Part shown: positions 7,027-14,500 of the stretch, piece after piece
Numbering within the stretch: the first letter of the stretch is position 1
Layout of the letters: each line of letters begins with the position of its first letter
DNA from: a virus
IMG/VR virus record: IMGVR_UViG_3300024520_000243
Span: 1 to 36,186 of that record
Length of the DNA stretch: 36,186 bases
Direction: 5' to 3' (one strand)
The notes under the pieces: model-generated
What the model was told of the DNA's origin: nothing
Seen by the model: the letters and a program-made list of their open reading frames with translations, nothing else
Database searches by the model: none
Position numbers and translations under genes: made by a program

Positions 7027-7055
7027 ACTATAGGCGTGCGTAACAAAATTCGCAA
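7027..7055 (-). promoter_or_regulatory. Candidate promoter and leader before the hydroxylase gene
   Basis: TTGCGA (7050-7055) and TATAGT (7027-7032), 17 bases apart on the minus strand, in the 132-base gap 6951-7082. An alternative pairing is TTGTTA with TATATA a few bases further downstream. Either would give an untranslated leader of about 60-70 bases before the GTG at 6950. I see no strong hairpin in the leader. Confidence 0.45.
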
Positions 7056-7082
7056 TTAATATTATTTTTTGTAAAGATTCTA

Positions 7083-7430
7083 TTAATGAAGGGCAAGACT
7101 CGTGTTGTGAAACAAGAGTTCTCGATAGGAAATGGCCTCGGAAGAGATGTAGACGGCTGTTTGAGTTGCTGTTTCAGTGGTCATTATCCACTGTTCACCA
7201 TCTTCATCCCATACAGAAGTTAACTCTATTTGTTCAAGATAGTTTTCAAGATGGAAAAGAACGCCGACGTACTCACACAAACGTGAATAATGAGTCGTCC
7301 ACTCGTCAGGCTCCTTATCTTCAAGAAGGTCGCGAAGAGTGGTGAAAGCATTGTTTCTTTTATATAAAAGTTCGTTCAAATATTGTTTATGCTCTGTTTT
7401 CTTTATTGCATAAACAACTTTCTTACTCAT
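7083..7430 (-). CDS. Hypothetical protein (115 aa)
   Basis: Unrecognised 115-residue soluble protein, mostly helical by eye, with two acidic segments and several tyrosines and tryptophans (EDKEPDEWTTHYSRLCEYVG). It overlaps the end of the glutaredoxin gene by 8 bases and has no clear Shine-Dalgarno sequence, so it is probably translationally coupled to it. No motif indicates a function. Confidence 0.6.
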   Translation of the reverse strand: MSKKVVYAIKKTEHKQYLNELLYKRNNAFTTLRDLLEDKEPDEWTTHYSRLCEYVGVLFHLENYLEQIELTSVWDEDGEQWIMTTETATQTAVYISSEAISYRELLFHNTSLALH

Positions 7431-7680
7431 TGTCGCGGGACTCGAACCATTTCTTCAAATCAGTGAATCCGCCGATGAACTCTTCCTTGCCGTCCTTCTC
7501 TTTGCGAAGGATAAGCGGAACCGTAGACCAATCTCTAGATTCCTTTAGAGCTTCAAGATAGTCAAGTTCATCGTCCATGACAAAAACCGAAAAAGAAGTC
7601 TTCTGTGTAATCAATTCTTCTGCGGCCTGTATGCAAAATGGGCATTTAGACAAGGCCCAAACATAAAAGTGGTCACCCAT
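7423..7680 (-). CDS. Glutaredoxin
   Basis: An 85-residue protein with the thioredoxin-fold hallmarks of glutaredoxins: a beta strand ending in the CPFC redox centre (Cys13, Cys16), the cis-proline loop STVPLILR (about residues 52-59), and a GGFTDLKKWF C-terminal helix. Phage glutaredoxins such as T4 NrdC reduce ribonucleotide reductase. The B12-dependent reductase at 23267-25135, which has a C-terminal cysteine pair, is a possible client. It overlaps both neighbours by 8 bases in a tight run of small genes. Confidence 0.85.
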   Translation of the reverse strand: MGDHFYVWALSKCPFCIQAAEELITQKTSFSVFVMDDELDYLEALKESRDWSTVPLILRKEKDGKEEFIGGFTDLKKWFESRDNE

Positions 7681-7942
7681 TGAGCAAGGTTTTCCCTTTT
7701 AGTTTTGATTCAACAAGTGTTGGTTCGCCTAACACTACAAACTCAGTACCGCCTGAACCATTTTGAATAAAGACTTTTGTAAAAATCTGACTTGGCTCAA
7801 GGTCAGAACGATTGCCACTCTCGTGAATAAACTTTTTTGTCAGATTATCCTCGCGTAAGAAGACTACATGCTTGGGGTTCACGAACACATCTCTTAGACG
7901 AACGCTCCCAATATCTTTTACGACTTCAACAAGTTTTACCAT
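7673..7942 (-). CDS. Small hypothetical protein (89 aa)
   Basis: An 89-residue beta-rich protein (MVKLVEVVKDIGSVRLRDVF...) of a type common in large phages: residues 17-31 (RDVFVNPKHVVFLRE) form a strand-turn-strand typical of a small barrel. It has an excellent ribosome site (GGAGG, 6 bases before the ATG at 7942). The gene overlaps the preceding GDLV gene by 17 bases and the glutaredoxin gene by 8. Function unknown. Confidence 0.65.
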   Translation of the reverse strand: MVKLVEVVKDIGSVRLRDVFVNPKHVVFLREDNLTKKFIHESGNRSDLEPSQIFTKVFIQNGSGGTEFVVLGEPTLVESKLKGKTLLNG

Positions 7943-8192
7943 TATATACCTCCAGGTTATGTTTGATAATATTTTCTTTGCGAAAAAGCATATCCAATTT
8001 GGTTTCGTCCCAAAAGGAAACTTTTATCCATTTTTTAGAATCTTGCAATAAGCTCTCAACAACTATTCCATAGTTCGCTCTTTTAGTTTTATAGTGCGGG
8101 AACACGTCGCATCCTCCCGGCTTAAGATACTTAATAAAGCCTGTGGTAGACTGCGGAATCCATACTAAGTCACCAATGCTAAACTTGTTCAT
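7926..8192 (-). CDS. 'GDLV' protein (88 aa)
   Basis: An 88-residue basic protein, MNKFSIGDLVWIPQSTTGFI..., the largest of the five GDLV-type proteins here. The frame extends upstream, but the ATG at 8192 is preferred because GAGGAA lies just before it. Its C-terminal half contains YGIVVESLLQDSKKWIKVSF, again a beta hairpin pattern. It overlaps both neighbours. Function unknown; a small SH3-like fold is inferred. Confidence 0.65.
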   Translation of the reverse strand: MNKFSIGDLVWIPQSTTGFIKYLKPGGCDVFPHYKTKRANYGIVVESLLQDSKKWIKVSFWDETKLDMLFRKENIIKHNLEVYNGKTC

Positions 8193-8499
8193 TTTCCTCG
8201 GTATTCGGTTGTTGAGTCTGCTGTTCTGCCTGTGCCTTCTGTTGATAGCGAATCTGGGCATAGCCAAGCAAAATATTGCTTATTTCAGCAAGCTTTTCAT
8301 CAAACTTTGCTGCTGCTTCCCTGTGTTGCTTTATAGCTTGGAGAGAACGTACCAACGTGTCATCTTCAAAGGGTTCGCTCAGTGCGTCATTGACGCCCTC
8401 TACCCTATCTTTAAACTTTTGTTTCTCTGCCTTGAGCAGCGAATAGGCATTGGCTAAAACTTCATCTAGCTCAACTGAATATGATATATTAACTTTCAT
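8179..8499 (-). CDS. Coiled-coil hypothetical protein (106 aa)
   Basis: A 106-residue protein with a short strand (MKVNISYSVELDEV) followed by long charged helices (residues about 15-85) with coiled-coil character and a glutamine-rich disordered tail (AQAEQQTQQPNTEENEQV). The ribosome site is AGAGG before the ATG at 8499. It overlaps the start of the next gene by 14 bases. Function unknown. Confidence 0.65.
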   Translation of the reverse strand: MKVNISYSVELDEVLANAYSLLKAEKQKFKDRVEGVNDALSEPFEDDTLVRSLQAIKQHREAAAKFDEKLAEISNILLGYAQIRYQQKAQAEQQTQQPNTEENEQV

Positions 8500-8514
8500 G
8501 TAACCTCTTGAGTT

Positions 8515-8796
8515 TTATGTTAGCGCAAGCTTATACAACGTGGCAATTGTCAACGCAACAACTGATGTTATAATCATCCACAAAAGTCGCGAAGATGTTT
8601 CCTTCCAACTCTCTAGTTCGCGAAGACGGGCATACAAACCTGAGTCTGGATTGTAAACTGCCTCTTTGATTTGAACAATGTCTTGAGCTATCTCTTCTTG
8701 CTTATCTTTGACTGTATCAAGATTGGACATCATTATGTCAAACTTTCCGTTTAGCTCGGTTAGAGCTACTGCGTTATTTACTGATTCATTTGCCAT
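8515..8796 (-). CDS. Coiled-coil protein with C-terminal membrane anchor (93 aa)
   Basis: A 93-residue protein: residues 10-65 form a charged coiled coil containing NPDSGLYARLRELESWKE, then a single hydrophobic helix (LLWMIITSVVALTIATLYKL, residues 71-90) at the very C-terminus. This layout resembles XhlA-type and related phage membrane proteins thought to assist holins, but could equally be a host-membrane factor. The ribosome site is GGAG 7 bases before the ATG. An inverted repeat with a possible late promoter precedes it (8823-8843). Confidence 0.6.
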   Translation of the reverse strand: MANESVNNAVALTELNGKFDIMMSNLDTVKDKQEEIAQDIVQIKEAVYNPDSGLYARLRELESWKETSSRLLWMIITSVVALTIATLYKLALT

Positions 8797-8822
8797 TTAC
8801 GCGCTCCGTGTTTTGTCCTACT

Positions 8823-8843
8823 AATAAATAGTATAAACTATTT
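8823..8843 (-). promoter_or_regulatory. Inverted repeat / candidate late promoter element
   Basis: The arms AAATAGT (8826-8832) and ACTATTT (8837-8843) are perfect inverted repeats around a 4-base centre, between groEL and the 8796 gene. The 12-mer AATAAATAGTAT starting at 8823 occurs again at 30061, also in an intergenic gap and also about 25 bases before a start codon. It could be a shared promoter or operator. Confidence 0.4.
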
Positions 8844-8845
8844 TC

Positions 8846-10414
8846 TTACTTCTCTACAATTGCGTAATTTGAAGAAATCAAAGTGCTCGCTACAGAGACA
8901 GCATTTTGTAGAGCACATCGCGTTACGCGAGCAGGGTCAACGATTCCGGCATCATAAAAATTTACAAACTTGTTCTCTTTGAAGTCGTATCCAAAGTTGT
9001 CTTTACCTTTCGCGACTCGCTTTAAAATAATGTCGGGGGATTCTCCTGCGTTTTTGGCCATTTGTCTTAGCGGCTCATTGATTGCCTGTTGAACTATCTT
9101 TATTCCAAGCCCCTGCCATTCGTTATCTGTTTTTATTGAAGACAAGCCTTTAGATTGTTTGGTTAAAAATGTTGAGCCTCCAGGAAGAATCCCTTCAAGT
9201 TGTGCTGCTTTGACGGCTTCAAGAGAGTCTTCTATTCTATGGCGTTTCTCAATCATTTCAATTTCTGTTGCACCGCCGACTCGAATGACAGATACACCTG
9301 AAGCTAATCTTGTGATGCGCTCTTGTATCTTTTCACATTCGGTCATACTATCAGTATCTTGCATTATTGCTTTTAGCTTGTCAATCTCTTTTTCAATTAG
9401 TTCTTGGTCGCCGTTGCCGCCCATTAAAGTGGTGAGGTTTTTGCTGACCTCAACTTTTTTTACTTCTCCAAAATGAGTAAGCTTCACATCTTTCAGGGTG
9501 ACACCCATTTCACGGGAGATTAACGTGGCTCCAATAGAAGTAGCCAAGTCTTTGAGGATGTTTCTTCGCTCTTCTCCATAACGAGGTGCCTTAATTCCGA
9601 CAACTCGCATAGTTCCGCGCATAGCGTTCATTATCAAAGCGGCCAATGCTTGTCCTTCGATGTTTTCGGCTACGATGACAAAGGGTCTTCCCTCTCTTGA
9701 TGCTATTTCCAAGGCAGGTAACATCTCTTCTACTGCTTCTATCTTTTCATCTGTGACCATGACCAAAGGATTTTCGTATTTAACCATAGCTCGTTGGTCA
9801 TCGTTGATGAACGCAGTGGCTAAGTAACCAGAATCAAAGCGGAATCCTTCAACCAAGTCAAGGCTTGTTTCCACAGAACGAGCGTCTTCGATAGTAACTG
9901 AGCCATCTTTTCCTGCTAGGTCGATTGCTTTGGCTACAAGTTTGCCAATGGTATTGTCGCCATTGGCTGAAATAGTGGCAATGTTTTCAAGGTCTTCCAG
10001 TGTTTTCACTGGTTGTGCTGCGTTTAAAATGTTTTTTACTAGATGTTCTACGGCAGATTCCATTCCCTTTTTAAGTTCGATGGGAGGTGCGCCGCTTGCT
10101 AAGTACTTTTGTGCTTCTCTATACATGGCGTATGTCAAAACGGTTGTTGTTGTCGTGCCATCGCCAGCTTCTTGATTTGTTTTCTCGGCTGCTTGTTTGA
10201 CGATTTGAGCGCCTGTATTTTCGATGGGGTCTTCTAAGTCTATAAACTTGGCAACCGTCACTCCATCTTTCGTAGCGAACGGCATCTTATCTTTTTGGTG
10301 AAGAACCACCGTTCTACCTTTTGGCCCCAAAGTTGAAGCCACTGTGTCTGATACTGTTTTTATACCGTGCTCAAATTTTGAGCGCAGTTCATTTGAATTA
10401 CTAAAATATTTCAT
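8846..10414 (-). CDS. groEL: GroEL-type chaperonin (Hsp60)
   Basis: A 522-residue group I chaperonin. Recognisable in order are LGPKGRTVV, DGVTVAKFIDLEDP, GDGTTTTTVL (ATP site) and RIEDSLEAVKAAQLEGILPGG near the C-terminal equatorial domain. The acidic residues equivalent to E. coli Asp52, Asp87 and Asp398 are kept, so ATPase activity is expected. It is slightly shorter than cellular GroEL and lacks the glycine-methionine tail, ending SNYAIVEK. It folds proteins inside a double ring; in phages it probably handles virion proteins. A GroES-like partner lies at 22970-23251, about 12.5 kb away. The ATG at 10414 follows GAGG, and a promoter lies at 10431-10460. Confidence 0.97.
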   Translation of the reverse strand: MKYFSNSNELRSKFEHGIKTVSDTVASTLGPKGRTVVLHQKDKMPFATKDGVTVAKFIDLEDPIENTGAQIVKQAAEKTNQEAGDGTTTTTVLTYAMYREAQKYLASGAPPIELKKGMESAVEHLVKNILNAAQPVKTLEDLENIATISANGDNTIGKLVAKAIDLAGKDGSVTIEDARSVETSLDLVEGFRFDSGYLATAFINDDQRAMVKYENPLVMVTDEKIEAVEEMLPALEIASREGRPFVIVAENIEGQALAALIMNAMRGTMRVVGIKAPRYGEERRNILKDLATSIGATLISREMGVTLKDVKLTHFGEVKKVEVSKNLTTLMGGNGDQELIEKEIDKLKAIMQDTDSMTECEKIQERITRLASGVSVIRVGGATEIEMIEKRHRIEDSLEAVKAAQLEGILPGGSTFLTKQSKGLSSIKTDNEWQGLGIKIVQQAINEPLRQMAKNAGESPDIILKRVAKGKDNFGYDFKENKFVNFYDAGIVDPARVTRCALQNAVSVASTLISSNYAIVEK

Positions 10415-10430
10415 TAATACCTCTTCCTAT

Positions 10431-10460
10431 ATAATATATTAAAGTTATTTTGGTTGTCAA
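10431..10460 (-). promoter_or_regulatory. Promoter for groEL
   Basis: Perfect -35 TTGACA (10455-10460) with -10 TATTAT (10431-10436) at 18 bases, or TATATT (10433-10438) at 16 bases, on the minus strand. The predicted start precedes the GAGG ribosome site of groEL. It allows chaperonin expression independent of the upstream gene. Confidence 0.65.
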
Positions 10461-10461
10461 C

Positions 10462-12078
10462 CTATTTTTCAGATTTTATTTGTATTGTTTTTTGATTAAT
10501 CTGTGACGATGCTTCAATTGCCTCATCGGCAAGCTTGTCGTCTTCCATGCCGCCAGCAAAATATCCTTGAATATTTTTCGTTAGCGCCTTCAGGTTGCTG
10601 AAGATATCAAAAATTGCTGAGTTGATAACGTCTACTACGGCATTTATCATCTTTTGGATTCTTGAAGCTCCAATTTCAATTTCACCAATTTTAACGTCGT
10701 CTTGTTCTTCTGGGATTGAACTCTCAGGGACGTTTAAAACATCATAACGATTCATACTAAACTGGTGAGTGTTCACATAGCCAAGGGATACGCGAAGTGC
10801 AACCTTCTTTAGTTCTGGCGGCAAAGTGGCATAAAACTCAGCAGAAGCTCCTGGGCCTAAGAATCTATCTCCAAGGACTCGATTAACAATTTGACGTCGT
10901 GAATCCTTAACCTTTTGTTGTCTTGCTCTTACTTCTTCGTTTGCGTCGTAAATCAATTCAAAATAGCCTCCGACTTGGCTGGAATCCATGCTCTCTTCTT
11001 CCACTGCGAAGTTCTTCAATAGTTTAAGTAGCGGTGAACTCCAGCTTGGACGGTAGGAACGGCCACCTTGGCCGACGCTAATTTTTGAAAGTCCTGGCTT
11101 TCTTGGAGAAGAAAAAATGCCAGGGTTCTTTGCCCAGTTGATAGCTTGGAGAAGGCGTTCGGTCAAGCCAGGGTCTTCAATGGATTTCTTGATTATATTG
11201 ACGAACATTTCTTCGGCTTCTTCGGTAGACAAGTAGTCGGGCAGTTCTATATTGAAGTCCTCTGGGTCGTCTACAAAGCCTTGCGGGAGTCGTAAGACTT
11301 CTGGCTGGCGACTGCGGCCTAAGACGTCGTAAACGTTGTCTAGTGTAAAACTAAATCTATAAAACTTTAAAGTTCCCTCAAGGTCAAGACCTTCGCCCTC
11401 AAGGTCTTTCATCACTACAACGTATTGCATCAGATTTGGTTCGCGTACCAAGTCATTGACCAAATCTGTGTAGCTGCCGCCGACGTGGACTGTTTTCTCG
11501 TTATATAACTTAAGTGAGATGGGGGTTCCATCTGAAGTCTTCAGGTCGGCAATGGTTCTGTTGCCTGTTGCTATCTGGCTTCCTCCGAGCAGGACGCCAA
11601 GAAACGCTTCAAACGCAAAACCTGCGGAGGCAGCGTTGAAGTTTGTAATGATTTTGGTCAGGGTCTTGTAGAAAGTTAGATAGGCCAATGTTTTTCTAAT
11701 GGTTGAGGCTTGATTGCCGCTTCGTAGATCTTCTAGGGTTTTCTCGCTCATGGAATAAAACTCAGATAGCTTGGCAATTTTTTCTTGGAGGTCTCCACCA
11801 GTAGCAATATTATTCAAGAAGTTCGATAGCTGGACTCTTTGTTCTGAGGGGATTGGACCGGCATCGCCAGTTTTTAGGGACGCCCAGCCCAGTTCTGAGA
11901 CGCCAATTTCAGGGATGTAGGAGAGGAGTGATTCGGCATCGTAACCTTCTGTCGTGTCTTCTTCGTTGAGAGGGGTATCGTGGAACCTTACTTCGTGTAT
12001 CATCTGGAAGAGAGATTCCAAGCCAAAGGATTCTTTTGGTTCAAAATAATTACTTATTAAAGTTTTAAGGTCTGCCAT
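10462..12078 (-). CDS. Uncharacterised protein with nuclease-like patch (538 aa)
   Basis: A 538-residue protein I cannot assign. Around residues 155-195 the order FAFEAFLGVLLGGS, then TIADLKT, then ISLKLY resembles the E...D...(S/E)xK arrangement of PD-(D/E)XK nucleases, followed by HVGGSYTDLVNDL. The rest is mixed alpha/beta with a long helical C-terminus. It lies between clpP and groEL, close to the acidic 220-residue protein, so a virion or assembly role is equally likely. The start ATG at 12078 has AGGA upstream, though at long spacing. Confidence 0.55.
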   Translation of the reverse strand: MADLKTLISNYFEPKESFGLESLFQMIHEVRFHDTPLNEEDTTEGYDAESLLSYIPEIGVSELGWASLKTGDAGPIPSEQRVQLSNFLNNIATGGDLQEKIAKLSEFYSMSEKTLEDLRSGNQASTIRKTLAYLTFYKTLTKIITNFNAASAGFAFEAFLGVLLGGSQIATGNRTIADLKTSDGTPISLKLYNEKTVHVGGSYTDLVNDLVREPNLMQYVVVMKDLEGEGLDLEGTLKFYRFSFTLDNVYDVLGRSRQPEVLRLPQGFVDDPEDFNIELPDYLSTEEAEEMFVNIIKKSIEDPGLTERLLQAINWAKNPGIFSSPRKPGLSKISVGQGGRSYRPSWSSPLLKLLKNFAVEEESMDSSQVGGYFELIYDANEEVRARQQKVKDSRRQIVNRVLGDRFLGPGASAEFYATLPPELKKVALRVSLGYVNTHQFSMNRYDVLNVPESSIPEEQDDVKIGEIEIGASRIQKMINAVVDVINSAIFDIFSNLKALTKNIQGYFAGGMEDDKLADEAIEASSQINQKTIQIKSEK

Positions 12079-12107
12079 GCTAATAATTAGTCCTGAGATT
12101 TTGAATA

Positions 12108-12707
12108 TTAAACAATGATGTCTGCAATTCCGTGTTCTACCGCTTCTTCGGCATTGAAATAGATATCTACTTTTTTGTTTAGCATCTTCTTCAATCCGCT
12201 TCGGCTGATATTGGTTTCTTTGGCCAAAGCATTGATGTGTTGTTCTTGGACCCAGCGAGTTTCAATAATTTCGTTTTCAAGTATGTGGACTGGTCCGTAA
12301 TGTCCTCCGCGAATTGAGTGTATCATAACTCTTGTGTTCTTGCCAATTTTTCTTTTACCCTTTGTACCGGCAGCAAGCAATAATACTCCTGCTGACATTA
12401 CTTTACCAAAAGCAAATGTATGAACTTCGCAGGTTTTTTGAACCATTCGCATAAGGTCATAGATTGCAAACATTCCCAAGGCATCGCCGCCCCAAGTAGA
12501 AATACACAAATCTATAGGTTGCTCGGGTGCGTCCTTTAAAGCCAGTAGGCCAAGGCAAATATTTTCTACGGCTTCTTCGTCTAAATCTCCAAAAAGAGAT
12601 AAAGTTCTTGACGAGTTTGATTCAGAGGGAAGGTCGGCAAAACTTATTCGTAAAGTTTCTTTTGAATCTTCCCCCTCGGGTTTAGTCTTCTCTGTTTCGT
12701 CGCTCAT
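12108..12707 (-). CDS. clpP: ClpP-type serine protease
   Basis: A 199-residue ClpP-fold protein. Family marks are CISTWGGDALGMFAIYDLM (oxyanion-hole glycines and dimer helix), FGKVMSAGVLLLAAG with the nucleophile Ser105, RVMIHSIRGG with His130, and KKVDIYFNAEEAVEHGIAD with Asp181, so the catalytic triad is intact. ClpP normally forms tetradecamers fed by ClpX or ClpA. No ATPase partner is visible here, so it may use a host unfoldase. Alternatively it may act as a prohead protease, since several phage head proteases have this fold. The neighbouring acidic protein would suit a head-assembly context. Ribosome site AAGGAGAG; its 5' end overlaps the upstream membrane protein gene by 26 bases. Confidence 0.9.
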   Translation of the reverse strand: MSDETEKTKPEGEDSKETLRISFADLPSESNSSRTLSLFGDLDEEAVENICLGLLALKDAPEQPIDLCISTWGGDALGMFAIYDLMRMVQKTCEVHTFAFGKVMSAGVLLLAAGTKGKRKIGKNTRVMIHSIRGGHYGPVHILENEIIETRWVQEQHINALAKETNISRSGLKKMLNKKVDIYFNAEEAVEHGIADIIV

Positions 12708-13104
12708 GTGTATCTCTCCTTGTATTCCTTACGAGAGAAAAATCATGACAATCGGTTAACAATTGAATTAATTCTTCCCAATTTTTGATGCTAACATATG
12801 GTTTATATAATGGGGGGACCGAACTGTTTAATTTGTCAACGGATCTCTTCTTCCAGTTGTCCAAAAAAAGTTCATCTTCATTTTTAATAAGCTTGAATTG
12901 CTCTTCTGAAATCTTATCGGAGTCCTTTAGGGTTTTGTCCCTAAATGCCCGAACAATTGAAAGTTCCATAAAGGCTTGACCGATGAGTTGAAATGCGAGG
13001 AGTTTAATATCCATAATAAAGCGGCCTTTATTAGAAATATCTAAAATATGAGTTAAAATTTTATAGACAAGTGCGCCCAGGAAAAACCAAAAAAACTCCC
13101 ACAT
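12682..13104 (-). CDS. Membrane-anchored hypothetical protein (140 aa)
   Basis: A 140-residue protein with an N-terminal membrane helix (MWEFFWFFLGALVYKIL) followed by a helical soluble domain (residues 35-125) and a basic tail. The soluble part includes AFMELSIVRAFRDKTLKDS and a charged central helix, a pattern I associate with an unassigned protein family of large marine phages. It overlaps the clpP start by 26 bases. The GGAG site before the ATG at 13104 has long spacing. Function unknown. Confidence 0.6.
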   Translation of the reverse strand: MWEFFWFFLGALVYKILTHILDISNKGRFIMDIKLLAFQLIGQAFMELSIVRAFRDKTLKDSDKISEEQFKLIKNEDELFLDNWKKRSVDKLNSSVPPLYKPYVSIKNWEELIQLLTDCHDFSLVRNTRRDTHERRNRED

Positions 13105-13145
13105 ACATCAATGCTCCGTTAGTCGTGACTTATAGCGAATAAGAC

Positions 13146-13808
13146 CTATCGTGAAGCCAGAAGTCTTTTAGTAACACGTCGGGCAACCTCGGCAACAATG
13201 TTTGCTTCGTTGGTCTGCGCCTGTTGTTTCCCGTGTTTCTTTTCACAAGCTGGGACGCTGCCGCCTGCATCGATACAAGCTTTCACTTCTTTCGACCAAG
13301 GCGTTGTCAAGCGCTTCAAAGCATCAGACTCCGCAAGCTCTTCTTCAGGCTCTTCGTCGGAAACTTCAATGTCTGCCATTTCTTCGCCGCCTTCAGGCTC
13401 TGCGTCGAGGTCTACTTCGTCGGTGTCTTCACCTTGGCTAATTTCCAAAGTTCCGTCCTCGACCATATTCGTAAATACCTCGGTAACAGCATCAGCGATA
13501 GCAGTGCTAATTTCAGCAATTGGGTCGTCTTCGCCTTCCATACCTTCGCCTTCCATACCTTCGTCGTCCGGGTCCATGCCCATGTCATCAGGCATTTCTT
13601 CGCCGCCCATGTCCATATCGTCAGGCATTTCTTCGTCGCCAGCTTCTTCGGCAGAAGCATCGCCTTCCATTCCGGCAAGCTCGTCTTCTTCTGCTTCGTA
13701 AATTTCTTCATTAATGCGATCCACAAACGGGTTAGCCAGTGAATCAATTTCAGCTAATTTCATGAAGCGACGGATCGTGCCCTCCTTCAATAAATTCTTG
13801 TTACTCAT
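13146..13808 (-). CDS. Highly acidic virion- or scaffold-like protein (220 aa)
   Basis: A 220-residue protein with a basic amphipathic N-terminus (NLLKEGTIRRFMKLAEIDSL), a long, very acidic low-complexity centre (about residues 35-160, rich in D, E, G and M with repeats such as EEMPDDM and GMEGE), and a basic C-terminal helix (IVAEVARRVTKRLLASR). The centre contains a 15-base tandem DNA repeat (13531-13560). Acidic central regions with basic ends are typical of scaffolding or internal head proteins; that is an inference. It has a strong ribosome site (AAGGAG) before the ATG at 13808. Confidence 0.65.
   Translation of the reverse strand: MSNKNLLKEGTIRRFMKLAEIDSLANPFVDRINEEIYEAEEDELAGMEGDASAEEAGDEEMPDDMDMGGEEMPDDMGMDPDDEGMEGEGMEGEDDPIAEISTAIADAVTEVFTNMVEDGTLEISQGEDTDEVDLDAEPEGGEEMADIEVSDEEPEEELAESDALKRLTTPWSKEVKACIDAGGSVPACEKKHGKQQAQTNEANIVAEVARRVTKRLLASR
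13531..13560. repeat. 15-base tandem repeat, two copies
   Basis: TCGCCTTCCATACCT occurs twice in succession (13531-13545 and 13546-13560) inside the acidic-protein gene, encoding a duplicated GMEGE unit. Related ATTTCTTCG blocks nearby show that the acidic region grew by small in-frame duplications. Confidence 0.9.
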
Positions 13809-13864
13809 TTAGTTTCTCCTTGTTGATACCCGTTCGGGTTAATTAACAGTAATCAATGTAATAA

Positions 13865-14104
13865 TTAGTTGCTTTTTTCCAAAAACTTCTTTTGTAATTT
13901 TCTAAGTGCCACTTTTTCAATTTGAGATATTCTTACATGAGAATATTTTAGCCTCTTGGCGACTTCTGTCAGTGTCATAGGGCCATTTTTTTTAACGGCG
14001 ATTACTGTGCAATTAAGGTCGTCGCCATAATCAATCCACTTCCTACACTGTGTCTTTTTGCACTTCTTCTTTTGTGTCACGCACTTATCTACACATGAAT
14101 CCAT
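13865..14104 (-). CDS. Sigma-70 region 4-like mini-protein
   Basis: A 79-residue protein. Residues 38-75 (NGPMTLTEVAKRLKYSHVRI followed by SQIEKVALRKLQKK) match the helix-turn-helix of sigma-70 region 4, which reads the -35 box and ends in the typical QIE..ALRKL. The N-terminal half carries five cysteines (C4, C8, C15, C20, C32) that could bind zinc or iron. It lacks regions 2 and 3, so it cannot be a complete sigma factor. It may redirect host RNA polymerase, act as an anti-sigma or co-activator, or bind phage DNA. Ribosome site AAGGAAGG. Confidence 0.75.
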   Translation of the reverse strand: MDSCVDKCVTQKKKCKKTQCRKWIDYGDDLNCTVIAVKKNGPMTLTEVAKRLKYSHVRISQIEKVALRKLQKKFLEKSN

Positions 14105-14500
14105 TTATATACCTTCCTTTGTTGTTTCATCGCTGATTAAGTCAAAAATGTTTTCTATCTCTTCCTGGTTCAATCCAAATCGTTTTATTATATCTTGTTC
14201 TTTTTTGCGAATCGTCCTCGCTTTCTTCAGTCTAAATTTCCTCGCCATCATACTTTTCTCCTTCACTTTCTCAATAAAGGGCATAAGCTCTTCGTCTTCA
14301 GATAAGTAAGCTTTAATGTACTCGTTGAAGAAGAAGAATTTTGTAACATCATCAAACTTTAGTTTGAGAATCAAATTTACGTCTAACGCCTCCAGTGATG
14401 GAAACATTATATACTTTGCGCCTTCTGGTAGTGTCTTTTTTGTCACGGAAGAATATGAGTCCTGCCTTCGCTTAGGCCAGCCGAAGTTTGCTGTACCCAT
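14105..14500 (-). CDS. Hypothetical protein (131 aa)
   Basis: A 131-residue protein with a hydrophobic aromatic stretch (KLKFDDVTKFFFFNEYIKAY), an acidic segment, and a strongly basic helix (RKFRLKKARTIRKKEQDIIK) before an acidic end (NQEEIENIFDLISDE). It starts inside the 3' end of the GMP reductase-like gene (58-base overlap) with an AGAAGG site, and its stop is directly followed by the ATG of the sigma-4-like gene. A virion role is possible but not shown. Confidence 0.6.
   Translation of the reverse strand: MGTANFGWPKRRQDSYSSVTKKTLPEGAKYIMFPSLEALDVNLILKLKFDDVTKFFFFNEYIKAYLSEDEELMPFIEKVKEKSMMARKFRLKKARTIRKKEQDIIKRFGLNQEEIENIFDLISDETTKEGI

Noticed and set aside
12812-12841. TTGACA with a nearby TTATAT in the 140-residue gene
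   Set aside because: The spacing of about 22 bases is too long and the region at normal spacing is a run of C residues.
13198-13742. Several long plus-strand and alternate-frame reading frames opposite the acidic protein gene
   Set aside because: They are serine- or arginine/leucine-rich shadows of the repetitive D/E-rich codons, lack ribosome sites, and run against the direction of every other gene.
13820-13835. Small ACCCG/CGGGT inverted repeat before the acidic protein gene
   Set aside because: Only 4-5 base pairs with a tight loop, no T-run and no clear match to a promoter; too weak to call.
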